Shown here one piece after another: positions 35,655 through 44,046 of a DNA stretch of 64,000 bases; position 1 is the first letter of the stretch, and each line of letters starts with the position of its first letter. The stretch covers positions 1,984,001-2,048,000 of the forward strand of contig NZ_JBGBPY010000001.1 of NCBI RefSeq assembly GCF_041107455.1. Direction: 5' to 3'. Source of the stretch: Rhodanobacter humi. GTDB lineage: Bacteria > Pseudomonadota > Gammaproteobacteria > Xanthomonadales > Rhodanobacteraceae. Position numbers and translations under genes: made by a program. The notes below the pieces were generated by a model that worked only from the letters and a program-made list of their open reading frames with translations, was not told the origin of the DNA and made no database searches.

Positions 35655-35924
35655 AAGAGCCTGTTCAGTGCTTCCGCATAGCCCGCGTTGCCTTGCCGTG
35701 GCCGTCAGGTGGTGGCGTGTGGCGCAGCGCCTGCCTGGCTGGCAGGTCAAGCCACGCGCTGCCGCATGGCGGCCACGGCAAGGCAACCCAAAGGGCCGGA
35801 TCTGTTTGCCCGCATCCCTGCGTCATCACTCAGTCGTGGACGGACGTCCACTCCCTCGTTCTTCCTTGGTCTGCGCGCAAACAGCTTCCGGCGCGAGCCA
35901 TGCGGAAGCATTGAACAGGCTCTT
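35655..35924. repeat. Nested inverted-repeat element, copy 1 (about 270 bp)
   Basis: Outer 25-bp arms (35655-35679 and 35900-35924) match with one mismatch and read AAGAGCCTGTTCA outwards. Inside are perfect 17-bp arms (35687-35703, 35771-35787), and inside those a hairpin CCTGCC-TGGCT-GGCAGG (35730-35746). A related element with the same order, the same TGGCT loop and a shared GGGCCGG...GCATCCCT block occurs in reverse at 47392-47676. There is no gene inside. It is MITE-like or a structured RNA/DNA element. It lies between the divergent prlC and cNMP-patatin genes and so also contains their promoters. Confidence 0.85.
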
Positions 35925-35942
35925 GGGCGTAGCATCCGCCGC

Positions 35943-37664
35943 ATGTCGCCGACCGATCTGGCCGAACTGCTTGGACGCACCGCGATGTTCGCGCACCTGG
36001 GCGACGCGCAACGCGCGGCGCTGGCGCGGCAGCTGCGCTGGCTGTGCCTGCCCGGCGGGCAATACCTGTTCAAGGCCGGCGAGCCGGCCGACGCGCTGTA
36101 CCTGCTGCGCAGCGGCAGCCTCGGCGTGTTCGACGGCCCCACCACCTTGCTGCACCAGCTCGCCGCCGGCGAATGCGTGGGCGAGATCAGCCTGCTCTCG
36201 GGCGGCCACCACCGCCTCGCCGTGCGCGCGCTGCGCGACTCGGAACTGCTGCGGCTGGACCGTGCCGCATTCGAGGCGCTGGTCGAGCATCACCCGCGCG
36301 CAATGCTGGACGTGGCCCGTGTGGCGATGCAGCGCCTGCTGCAGAACGAACGTCGCGACACCGCGCCGGACGCACCGCGCACCTTCGCGATCGTGTCGGT
36401 GGACGCCGGCGTGCCGGTGCGCGCGCTGGCGCTGCAGCTTGGCCAGGCGCTGGAGGCGCACGGCAACTGCGTGGTGATCGACGCCGAACTGGGCGCCGGC
36501 CGCGGCAGCGACTGGTTCGCCGAGCGCGAGGCGCAGGCACGCTTCGTGATCTACCTCGACAGCAGCGGCGACGCGCTGTGGCGCCAGCGCTGCCTGCGCC
36601 AGGCCGACGTGCTGCTGCTGCCCGCGCTGGCCGCGCAGCCGGCGCGGCCGTGGCCGGAAGCGGCGCCCGGCCATCCATCGCGCGCACGCCATCGCCCACG
36701 TCACCTGTTGCTGCTGCACGCGGGACACCAGGTGCAGGCCGGCGCAGCGCGGCGCTGGCGCGCGCAGTTCAGCGGCGAGTTCATGCACCACCACATCCGC
36801 GGCGAGGACGACATCGCGCGGGTGGCGCGGCTGGTCAGCGGCCACGGCCGCGGCCTGGTGCTGGCCGGCGGCGGCGCGCGCGGGCTGGCCCACCTCGGTG
36901 CTATCCGGGCGCTGCGCGAGGCCGGCCATACGTTCGACGCGATCGGCGGCACCAGCATCGGCGCGATCATCGGCGCCGGCGTGGCGGACGGCTGGGACAC
37001 GCCGACCTTGCTGCACAAATTCCACGCCGCCTTCGTGCGCGGCCGCCCGCTGTCGGACTGGACCTTGCCGCTGGTGGCGCTGACCCGCGGCCGCCGCGCC
37101 GCCAGGCTGCTGCGCGAGGCGTTCGGCGCGATCGACATCGAGGACCTCGCCAAGCCGTTCTTCTGCGTCTCCACCAACCTGTCCGGCGCCGGCCGCGTGG
37201 TGCACCGGCACGGGCCACTGTGGTTGTGGCTGCGCGCCTCCAGCGCGATCCCCGGCGTGCTGCCGCCGGTGCTGCACCACGGCGAGGTCTACGTGGACGG
37301 CGCGCTGGTCGACAACCTGCCCACCGACGTGATGGCCGCCGACGGCCTCGCCCACCTCACCGCCGTGAGCATCCGCGCCGACATCGAGCTGCGCAGCGGC
37401 ATCGAGGACTTCGCCACGCCACCGTGGTGGCGCCTGCTGCTGCAACAGCGTCGCGGCCCGCGCTGGCCGGGCCTGGTCTCCACGCTCACCCGCGCCGCGA
37501 TGGTCAACAGCGAGGAGACCAGCGAACACTGCCGCGCGTTGCCGCAGCGGCTGATCACCCCGCCGCTCGACCACATCGGCATGCTGGATTGGAAGGACTG
37601 GCAGCGCGCGGTGGAGGCGGGCCACAACGAGACGATGCGGGTGCTGGAAGCGGAGCGCGGCTAA
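35943..37664 (+). CDS. Cyclic-nucleotide-binding patatin-like phospholipase (NTE family)
   Basis: 573 residues. An N-terminal cNMP-binding/CRP-like domain (about 10-125, with AGECVGEISLLSGGHHRLAV as the phosphate-binding cassette) and a middle alpha/beta region (about 145-285) precede a patatin domain (about 300-480). The catalytic dyad motifs are GGGARGLAHLG, GTSIG (Ser about 340) and DGALVDNLP. This is the plan of eukaryotic neuropathy-target-esterase and bacterial NTE-like lysophospholipases. No signal peptide is seen. The cAMP/c-di-GMP-binding residues need a structure check. It starts 18 bases past the nested repeat. Followed by GGGAGAGG-type repeats. Confidence 0.9.
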   Translation: MSPTDLAELLGRTAMFAHLGDAQRAALARQLRWLCLPGGQYLFKAGEPADALYLLRSGSLGVFDGPTTLLHQLAAGECVGEISLLSGGHHRLAVRALRDSELLRLDRAAFEALVEHHPRAMLDVARVAMQRLLQNERRDTAPDAPRTFAIVSVDAGVPVRALALQLGQALEAHGNCVVIDAELGAGRGSDWFAEREAQARFVIYLDSSGDALWRQRCLRQADVLLLPALAAQPARPWPEAAPGHPSRARHRPRHLLLLHAGHQVQAGAARRWRAQFSGEFMHHHIRGEDDIARVARLVSGHGRGLVLAGGGARGLAHLGAIRALREAGHTFDAIGGTSIGAIIGAGVADGWDTPTLLHKFHAAFVRGRPLSDWTLPLVALTRGRRAARLLREAFGAIDIEDLAKPFFCVSTNLSGAGRVVHRHGPLWLWLRASSAIPGVLPPVLHHGEVYVDGALVDNLPTDVMAADGLAHLTAVSIRADIELRSGIEDFATPPWWRLLLQQRRGPRWPGLVSTLTRAAMVNSEETSEHCRALPQRLITPPLDHIGMLDWKDWQRAVEAGHNETMRVLEAERG

Positions 37665-37781
37665 CTCCCCTCTCCCGCTTGCGGGAGAGGGGCCGGGGGG
37701 AGAGGGTTTGCTCTTGCCGCAGCGTCAACGCTAGCCCCGCACCCTCTCCCCAACCCCTCTCCCATAGGGAGAGGGGCTTTC
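37665..37781. repeat. CCCTCTCCC/GGGAGAGGG palindrome array
   Basis: Several mutually complementary CCCTCTCCC and GGGAGAGGG units in about 115 bases: CCCCTCTCCCGC / GCGGGAGAGGGG at the left, and CCCTCTCCCATAGGGAGAGG at the right. A related single hairpin is at 52541-52566. Could also end the patatin transcript. Confidence 0.75.
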
Positions 37782-37803
37782 ATGCGCCGCTACAATGCCC
37801 GTC

Positions 37804-38334
37804 ATGAACTCCCTGCGCAGCTACAAGGGCATCGCCCCCGTCCTCGGCGAACGCGTCTACGTCGACCCCGCCGCCAGCGTGATCGGCGACGTGGCGCTGG
37901 CCGACGATGTCTCGATCTGGTCCGGCGCGGTGCTGCGCGGCGACGTGAACCACATCCGCGTGGGCGCGCGCACGAACATCCAGGACGGCGCGATCGTGCA
38001 CGTGGCGCACCAGGGGCCGTACGGCCCGGGTTTCCCCTGCCTGATCGGCGCGGACGTCACCATCGGCCACGCCGCGGTGGTGCATGCCTGCACGGTCGAG
38101 GACGGCTGCCTGATCGGCATGCACGCCAGCGTGCTGGATGGCGCCGTGGTGAAGCGCCACGGCTTCGTGGGCGCGGGCGCGGTGGTGCCGCCGGGCAAGG
38201 TGGTGGGCGAACGCGAGCTGTGGCTGGGCAACCCGGCGAAGTTCGTGCGACTGCTCAGCGACGCCCAGGTCGCGCAGCTGCTGTATTCGGCCGCGCATTA
38301 CGTGCGGCTGAAGGACGACTACCTCGCGGGTTGA
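37804..38334 (+). CDS. Gamma-carbonic-anhydrase family protein (YrdA/PaaY-like)
   Basis: 176 residues of left-handed beta-helix hexapeptide repeats (VIGDVALADDVSIWSGAVL, and so on). The three metal His and partners appear in NIQDGAIVHV, VTIGHAAVVHAC and LIGMHASVLDGA (His about 87, 92 type positions), ending in LYSAAHYVRLKDDY. Such trimers bind Zn/Fe/Co; some are carbonic anhydrases, others thioesterases or of unknown role, so catalysis is not certain. Single gene; convergent with the gene at 38341 with only 6 bases between stops. Confidence 0.92.
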   Translation: MNSLRSYKGIAPVLGERVYVDPAASVIGDVALADDVSIWSGAVLRGDVNHIRVGARTNIQDGAIVHVAHQGPYGPGFPCLIGADVTIGHAAVVHACTVEDGCLIGMHASVLDGAVVKRHGFVGAGAVVPPGKVVGERELWLGNPAKFVRLLSDAQVAQLLYSAAHYVRLKDDYLAG

Positions 38335-38340
38335 GCGGCT

Positions 38341-38886
38341 TTATCGCGGCACGGCCGCATCCGCCTGCCGGGCGCTGATCGCCGCCGCTTCCTGCGCGTG
38401 CTGCTGGCGCTGCAGCTTGCGTTGCGCATCGAGGTAACTGCCGAGCAGAACCAGCCGGTAGTTGCTGGAATGCATCTCGTAGTGCGCCGGGTCGTACTTG
38501 TAGTTGCCGACATCGTAGGCACGCAGCAGCTGCAGCTCGCGTTGCGCCTCGTCGAGGTCGCCCGTGGCGATCGTCCGCTCCACGTCCTGGCTGGCCGGCT
38601 TGAACGCATCGCGCAACTGGTCCAGTGCGGTGCGATTGTGCGGATCGAGTTGCAGCACGCTGAAGTAGAACTCGAACGCGTTGCTGCCCACCGGCGCCAC
38701 CAGGCGGCCGTCGTGCAGCGCGTCGCCGGCGAGGCCGAGCAGGATGCGCGTGCCGCCGTCGTCGGCCGTCGGCGCGGCCGCGGCGCGCGCGTTCCAGTGC
38801 CACCAGCCGCCACCGGCGAGGATCAGCACCAGGAGGCCGCCCAGCCAGAGCTTGCGGCGAGAAAGGAGGGTTGCGAGAGCTTGCAT
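38341..38886 (-). CDS. Membrane-anchored TPR-like protein, similar to the N-part of some TonB-like proteins
   Basis: 181 residues. One transmembrane helix (about 12-30) is followed by an Ala-rich linker and a helical region with TPR-like repeats (SNAFEFYFSVLQLDPHNRTALDQL, GDLDEAQRELQLLRAYD, NYKYDPAHYEMHSSNYRLVL). Xanthomonadales have proteins with a similar region followed by a TonB C-terminal domain; here the TonB domain is missing and a charged coiled tail replaces it. That likeness is from memory and moderate. Function unknown. It lies downstream of nothing else in its direction. Confidence 0.65.
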   Translation of the reverse strand: MQALATLLSRRKLWLGGLLVLILAGGGWWHWNARAAAAPTADDGGTRILLGLAGDALHDGRLVAPVGSNAFEFYFSVLQLDPHNRTALDQLRDAFKPASQDVERTIATGDLDEAQRELQLLRAYDVGNYKYDPAHYEMHSSNYRLVLLGSYLDAQRKLQRQQHAQEAAAISARQADAAVPR

Positions 38887-38997
38887 GACACCTGTGCCTG
38901 ACCGGAACCGCGGTCGCGGCCGTCCATCGGGACGACCGCGACCGTGGCGGCAAGCTAGCGGCGCATCATGTCAGGCCGATGACTCGCGCTTGCGCGT

Positions 38998-40755
38998 TCA
39001 CCAGTCGAGCAGTGCACTGCCCTGGTCGGGCGAGCCGTCCGGATGGCTGAACCAGTACACGCCGTTCTGCCCACCGGGGCAGCCCTGGCCGCTGCTGTAC
39101 GCGGTCACCGCGCCCGCTGCCGAAGCCACGTCCGCGCGGTAGCAGCCGCCCAGCGAATCGCGGTAGGCGAACGCCTGCGTGCTGGCCTGACCGCTGTGCC
39201 CGGTGAGGTTGCCGCTGGCGTCGAAGTCCAGCGTGTCGGCGCTGTCCACCGTGTTGTCCACGTGGTCCGCATACAAGGTGATGCCGGCGAACGCGCGCGA
39301 ACGACGCAGCGAGTAACCCTGCTGCACCGTGGTGGCCGCGGCGAAGCTGCCGTCCGCGGCCACCGGCTGGTCGTAGTCCACGTGCAGCGGATAACTCACC
39401 TGCTGCCGGTACTCGCGGGTGACGATCGGCCCGATGCGGCTGCGGCTCACCCCGTCCATCGCGGTGAGCTGGTCGGTGACCTGGCGATAGGTGCTCGCGT
39501 TGACCGTGAAGGCCTGGGTGTCGGCGAAGCTCACGGTCTGGTCCACCGAGTTCTGCACGCGGCCGTGCGAGGTGTCGACGTAACCCTCGATCACGAAGTG
39601 GCGCGAGAGGTTCGTGGTGATGTCGCCGTTGCCGCTGCCGTCCAGCGTGCTGGCAATGGTCGGCACGGGCGCCTGGCCGACCAGGGTGTTGCGCGTCACT
39701 TGGCCGCTGACCTGCTTCTTGTGAGGGTCCTGGTACACCAGCAGGGTCGCGGCGGTGGAGAAGTAGTTGTTCGCGCCGGCCACGCTGAGCGCCACCGTGT
39801 GCTGCGCACCATCGCTGAGCACGCCCGCGAACGGGCTGAGGTCGACCCGGTAAGGCATGAAGTTCATCGTCTGCACGCCGGGGACCGGCCGCCACAGGTA
39901 GGGATCGATGCCGCCGGTGTAGATCCACGGATAGATCGGCGCCACGCCGGCCGGCTGGCCGTCGATGCTCACCTCGGCCTCGCGGAAGTTGCCGCCGCCG
40001 CACTCGTTCACCGCCGCGGCGTACTGGTCGGGCACGCAGGTGTACCAGAACTCGTCGGCGTTCTGGCTCTGCGCGAACACGTCGAGGTAGGCGCGTTCCA
40101 CGTTGCGCGGCAAGCTCAGCGTCTTGGCCAGCTGGTCGGTGGACGTGGACAGGTTGGTGACGCTGCCCACCGGGTCGCTGCCCAGCGGAATCACCTGGTC
40201 GGGCACGCGCGGGGCGGGCGCCCGTCCCGACGCCGGGTAGAACAGCAGCTTCGCGCTGCCGTGGAGCACGCCGGTGTAGGTGCCGTTGACCAGGTTCCAC
40301 AGGATCGCCTGGCCCTGGCCGGCGTTCCTGAGCAGCGCGCTGTAGTCGGTGAGGTCGCGCTCCACGTGCCAGCTCCGCGCCACCGTGGCCGAAGGCTCGG
40401 CGGTGGTGCCGAAATACAGGTTCACGCCGCCTAGCCAGATCGAGCCGGTGCGATCGAATTGGCGGCCCGCGGTCACGGAGAAATCCGCCTCCAGCACCAC
40501 CTTGGCCCAGTGCGTGCCGCAGCCGACGGGCGGCGCGTAGCTGTAGGGGCGGGTGCCGAAGTCGTTGAAGGTGTCGTTGCTGAACAGCTGCACCGCGCAG
40601 GGCTGGCCCGGCGGGCGCGGCACGGTCGGATCGGCGGTGGTGGTGTTGGACGAACCGACCGGGCTGGCGCCGGCATCGGCGGCGTAGGCACTGCAGGCAA
40701 AGCACGTCAGCCCGGCGATGGCCAGGCTGCGAGCGAACACTCCCATGCGCAACAT
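38998..40755 (-). CDS. Secreted peptide-N4-(N-acetyl-beta-glucosaminyl)asparagine amidase A (PNGase A-like)
   Basis: 585 residues with a Sec signal peptide (about 1-25, AYA-AD). It matches the PNGase A family known in plants and fungi and some bacteria: an N-terminal beta-sandwich (LGGVNLYFGTTAEPS, WHVERDLTDYSALL), the block NADEFWYTCVPDQY, EAEVSIDGQPAGVAPIYPWI, then PYRVDLSPFAGVLSDGAQHTV and a C-terminal all-beta domain. The enzyme would remove N-linked glycans from glycoproteins outside the cell. Many Asn/Gly/Ser codons and several Cys suggest a stable exported protein. The family call is by pattern and good; the exact substrate is unknown. Single gene. Confidence 0.82.
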   Translation of the reverse strand: MLRMGVFARSLAIAGLTCFACSAYAADAGASPVGSSNTTTADPTVPRPPGQPCAVQLFSNDTFNDFGTRPYSYAPPVGCGTHWAKVVLEADFSVTAGRQFDRTGSIWLGGVNLYFGTTAEPSATVARSWHVERDLTDYSALLRNAGQGQAILWNLVNGTYTGVLHGSAKLLFYPASGRAPAPRVPDQVIPLGSDPVGSVTNLSTSTDQLAKTLSLPRNVERAYLDVFAQSQNADEFWYTCVPDQYAAAVNECGGGNFREAEVSIDGQPAGVAPIYPWIYTGGIDPYLWRPVPGVQTMNFMPYRVDLSPFAGVLSDGAQHTVALSVAGANNYFSTAATLLVYQDPHKKQVSGQVTRNTLVGQAPVPTIASTLDGSGNGDITTNLSRHFVIEGYVDTSHGRVQNSVDQTVSFADTQAFTVNASTYRQVTDQLTAMDGVSRSRIGPIVTREYRQQVSYPLHVDYDQPVAADGSFAAATTVQQGYSLRRSRAFAGITLYADHVDNTVDSADTLDFDASGNLTGHSGQASTQAFAYRDSLGGCYRADVASAAGAVTAYSSGQGCPGGQNGVYWFSHPDGSPDQGSALLDW

Positions 40756-40906
40756 GCGATTTCCCCTTGCATGTGGGCCTGCCCGTGACTTCTCGCGTCA
40801 TTGCGGACCGGCACCGTCACCCCCTGCGCCGAACATGCTGGCACCGGGATTTTTAGACGGGGTCAAATGCCGGCGCGAAAGAGTGACGCGCTTGGCAAAG
40901 GTGTGC

Positions 40907-41737
40907 TCAGCCCGCCGTGCGCAGCGCCTGGTACACCGGCTCGGTGTCGGGGCGACGGCCGTGCCACAGGGCGAACGCATCGGCCGCGGTTTCCACCAGC
41001 ATGCCGAGGCCGTCGAAGGCGTAGCGCGCGCCGGCCGCCTTCGCCCAGGCGAGGAAGCCGATCGCCGCCGCGCCGTAGGCGAGGTCGCAGCAGAGCGCGC
41101 GGGCGCCCACCAGCGACGGCGGCAGTTGCAGGCCGCCGCCCAGCACGCCGGCCGAGGTGGCGTTGACGATCAGGTCGTAGCTGCCGAGGTTCGCGAGGTC
41201 GTTCCAGTAGCGGGTATGCACGCGCGCCGGCTCGCCGATCGCGTCGGCCAGCGCATCGGCGGTTTCCGGCGTGCGGTTGACGATGGTCAGCGTCTGCACG
41301 CCCGCGTCCAGCAGCGACCACGCCACGCCGCGCGCGGCGCCGCCCGCGCCCAGCATCAGCGCGTCGTGGCCGCGCAGGTCCACCTGGTGCCGTTCGGTGA
41401 GGTCGCGCACCAGGCCGTCGCCGTCGGTGTTGTGCGCGGCGAGCCGGCCGTCGGCGAGGCGGGTGAGCACGTTCGCGCTGCCGGCGCGCATCGCCGCCGC
41501 GCTGCGCTCGTCCGCCAGCGCGAACGCCGCGCCCTTGTGCGGCAGGGTGACGTTGGCGCCCGCGCCGCCCGCGGCGAAGAACCCGCGCACCGCCGCCACG
41601 AAGTCCGCCGGCGCGGCGTCGATGGTGCGGTACTCCAGCGCGATGCCGAACTGCCGCGCGAAGGCCTCGTGGATGCGCGGCGACAGCGAATGCGCGATCG
41701 GATGGCCGAACACGGCGAACTGGGCGGGCTGGCTCAT
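40907..41737 (-). CDS. aroE: Shikimate dehydrogenase (NADP+)
   Basis: 276 residues from the ATG at 41737 (AGGAG ahead). The N-terminal catalytic domain has [16 protein letters not shown] and [11 protein letters not shown] with the active Lys (about 65), and [12 protein letters not shown] (Asp about 102). The NADP Rossmann motif is [15 protein letters not shown] (about 127), followed by [12 protein letters not shown]. The C-terminus has ATSAGVLGG and the family's closing helix. It reduces 3-dehydroshikimate to shikimate in aromatic amino acid synthesis. Single gene. Confidence 0.97.
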   Translation of the reverse strand: MSQPAQFAVFGHPIAHSLSPRIHEAFARQFGIALEYRTIDAAPADFVAAVRGFFAAGGAGANVTLPHKGAAFALADERSAAAMRAGSANVLTRLADGRLAAHNTDGDGLVRDLTERHQVDLRGHDALMLGAGGAARGVAWSLLDAGVQTLTIVNRTPETADALADAIGEPARVHTRYWNDLANLGSYDLIVNATSAGVLGGGLQLPPSLVGARALCCDLAYGAAAIGFLAWAKAAGARYAFDGLGMLVETAADAFALWHGRRPDTEPVYQALRTAG

Positions 41738-41769
41738 GCGGGGCTCCTGGGAAGGGACGGCCATTGTAC

Positions 41770-41833
41770 GTAGATCGGGCTTCAGCCCGGCATCGGCGCT
41801 GCCCGGGCGGGAAGTCGGGATGAATCCCGACCT
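41770..41833. repeat. Small palindromes of the CGGGCTTCAGCCCG type
   Basis: CGGGC-TTCA-GCCCG (41776-41789) and GTCGGGAT-GA-ATCCCGAC (41814-41831), common intergenic hairpins in Xanthomonadales, between aroE and the small membrane protein. Confidence 0.6.
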
Positions 41834-41924
41834 GCAACGTCCAAACCGACTGCCTCAGCTGCCGTCGCGGGTTTTGAGATAGCCCGTCGGCATGCTGGCT
41901 CCATCGTCCCGCGAGGAAGCCGCC

Positions 41925-42176
41925 ATGCGCCCCACCATCATCGACCACCGCCGTCACGACCGCCTGCTCGCCATCGCCCTGCTGTGGCTGGCCATCGGCG
42001 CGGCGCTGCTCGTCACCACCCTGGTGCCGGCGCATACCGCGCTGCTGGGCTGGGCGCCGCTGGTGTGGCTGTTGCTGGCGCCGCTGGCGCTGCTGTTGAT
42101 CCTCGAACCGGGTCTGCCGCGGCAATGGCTTGCATGGCGGCATGCGCGGCGCGGGCACGCGACGCGCCGTCACTGA
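41925..42176 (+). CDS. Small two-helix membrane protein of unknown function
   Basis: 83 residues from the ATG at 41925, preceded by GAGGAAG. Two membrane helices (about 14-36 and 40-58) are joined by a short loop, and the tail is very basic (RQWLAWRHARRGHATRRH). No homologue recognised. The good ribosome site and composition argue it is real. It is convergent with the ATP-grasp gene at 42300 and close to no partner. Confidence 0.6.
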   Translation: MRPTIIDHRRHDRLLAIALLWLAIGAALLVTTLVPAHTALLGWAPLVWLLLAPLALLLILEPGLPRQWLAWRHARRGHATRRH

Positions 42177-42299
42177 ATTCCATCTGGCAGTGGAACGGCC
42201 CGCGGCCGGGATGCCGCGGACCAGGGAGTGCATTGCGCGAGGGAGCGCGCCCGGTGCCGGATGCCGCAGGGATGCGGCATCCGGCACGATCCCTTTCAG

Positions 42300-43814
42300 T
42301 CAGCTGCCGGCATGCTCGCGCTGCGGCACCCGGCTGCCGATGCCCTGCCGCTTGCGTTCCATCCGGCGCAGGAATTCGCGCATCACGCGCAGGTACAACT
42401 CCTCGCCGAGGTGGACGTCTTCCACGCCGGCATCGATCGACGGGTTGTCGTTGACCTCGATCACCACCGGCTTGTCGCCGACCTGCTTCAGGTCCACGCC
42501 GTAGAAGCCGTCGCCGACCGCGCTGGTGGCCTTCAGCGCCAGCTTCACCACTTCGGCCGGCGCGCCGGCCACCGCGACGGTTTCGGAGCCGCCGGTTTTT
42601 GCCGTGCCCTTGGCGCCGTGGTTGTAGATCTGCCAGTGATTGCGCGACATGTAGTACTTGCACGCATACAGCGGCTCGCGGTTGAGCACGCCGATGCGCC
42701 AGTCGAACTCGGTATAGACGTATTCCTGCGCCAGCAGCAACGCGCTGTGCTGGAACAGTTCGCCGCTCGCCTTGCCCAGCGCCTCCTCGTTCTCCACCTT
42801 CACCACGCCGCGCGAGAACGAGCCGTCGGGGATCTTCAGCACCAGCGGGTAGCCGAGCCGGGCCGCGACTTCCTTCATGCCTTTGCTGTCGTCGCGGTAG
42901 AGGATCTCGGTGCGCGGCACCGCGAGCTTGCGCGAGACCATCAGGTCGTTGAGGAAGATCTTGTTCGTGCAGCGCAGGATCGAGGCCGGGTCGTCGATCA
43001 CCACCATGCCTTCCTTCTCCGCGCGATGGGCGAAGCGGTAGGTGTGGTTGTCGCTGGCGGTGGTCTCGCGGATGAACAGGCCGTCGTACTCGGCGAGGCG
43101 CTGGTAGTCGTTCTTGCCGATGGTGTCGACCTCGATGCCGAGCTCCTTGCCGGCGGCGACGAACTGCTTCAGCGCCTTCCTGTTCGACGGCGGCATCTGC
43201 TCGTTGGGATCGACCAGCATCGCGAGGTCGTAGCGGTACAGCTTGCGTGCGCGTGGCTTGCGCCACAGCTTGCGCGAGAAGCGGTCCAGCTCCTCGGCGA
43301 ACGCGTCCTCCTGGGCATCGTCCAGCGTGTGCAGGCCCACCGGCTTGATCGAGCTGACCTGCCACACGCGGTCGCGCTCGAACTCGATGCGCAGCAGCGG
43401 GCAGGGGAAGGATTCGAACACCTGCCGCGACAGGTCCTGCAGCGCGGGATACGCGGTCTCGCCGAAGTAGACCAGGATGCCGAAATCGGTGGTGTCGCGG
43501 CCGCCGGCGGGCAGGAAGTGGGTGAGATTGGTGTTGAGGTCCTCGATGTCCACGCCGTACAGCGAGCGCCGGCCCAGGTCGTTGATGGTGCGCACCGATG
43601 GCATCACCTTGTGCCCGCGCGCCTCGGCCAGCAGCGACACGTAATAGCCGGTGCCCAGGTACTTGTAGCTGCGGCACAGGTTGATGACGTGGGTGCGCTC
43701 GTCGTCGCTGCCCGCCGGCTCGCGCAGGTAGTCCGCCGCGCTGACCACGTCCACGGACGGGTAGTAGGAACCCCAGTCGGAGGCTTTCTCGACCACGATG
43801 ACCAGACGGGCCAT
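42300..43814 (-). CDS. RimK-like ATP-grasp ligase with RLAN N-terminal domain
   Basis: 504 residues from the ATG at 43814. The N-terminal RLAN (RimK-like ATP-grasp N-terminal) domain, about 1-180, is followed by an ATP-grasp module (about 240-480). The latter includes FIRETTASDNHTYRFAHRAE, NKIFLNDLMVSRKLAVPRTE, PLVLKIPDGSFSRGVVKVEN and the Mg/ATP motif VVIEVNDNPSIDAG. Relatives ligate amino acids or peptides to carboxylates. In other genomes these genes often sit beside a GNAT/peptidase C39 gene; here a GNAT gene is divergent at 44047. Substrate unknown. Confidence 0.9.
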   Translation of the reverse strand: MARLVIVVEKASDWGSYYPSVDVVSAADYLREPAGSDDERTHVINLCRSYKYLGTGYYVSLLAEARGHKVMPSVRTINDLGRRSLYGVDIEDLNTNLTHFLPAGGRDTTDFGILVYFGETAYPALQDLSRQVFESFPCPLLRIEFERDRVWQVSSIKPVGLHTLDDAQEDAFAEELDRFSRKLWRKPRARKLYRYDLAMLVDPNEQMPPSNRKALKQFVAAGKELGIEVDTIGKNDYQRLAEYDGLFIRETTASDNHTYRFAHRAEKEGMVVIDDPASILRCTNKIFLNDLMVSRKLAVPRTEILYRDDSKGMKEVAARLGYPLVLKIPDGSFSRGVVKVENEEALGKASGELFQHSALLLAQEYVYTEFDWRIGVLNREPLYACKYYMSRNHWQIYNHGAKGTAKTGGSETVAVAGAPAEVVKLALKATSAVGDGFYGVDLKQVGDKPVVIEVNDNPSIDAGVEDVHLGEELYLRVMREFLRRMERKRQGIGSRVPQREHAGS

Positions 43815-44046
43815 GTCACCACTCAGGCTTGCGATTGCGGGGAAGCGCCCTGCGCGCAGGGCGGCGGAGTCGCGAGCGCGCAGTGTCGCACAGCAAGACC
43901 GCTCCACAAGGCGTGGCACTGAACCTTTTCTGAGCGTCCGCACGACATCGCGATTGCCGCACCGCGAGCCCGGCACTACAGTCCGCCCCGGCCGACGGAC
44001 TTGCTGCGCGGCCGGCTGCACCCGCCGTCAACCGAGGCCGTGATCC

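Noticed and set aside
35655-35924. Nested palindrome as an integron attC site or retron msr/msd
   Set aside because: No integrase core sites (GTTRRRY/RYYYAAC) at the ends and no reverse transcriptase or integron integrase in the window. I keep it as an unnamed structured repeat.
37665-37781. GGGAGAGGG units as a CRISPR array
   Set aside because: Units are palindromic, spacing is irregular, there are no unique equal-length spacers and no cas genes in the window.
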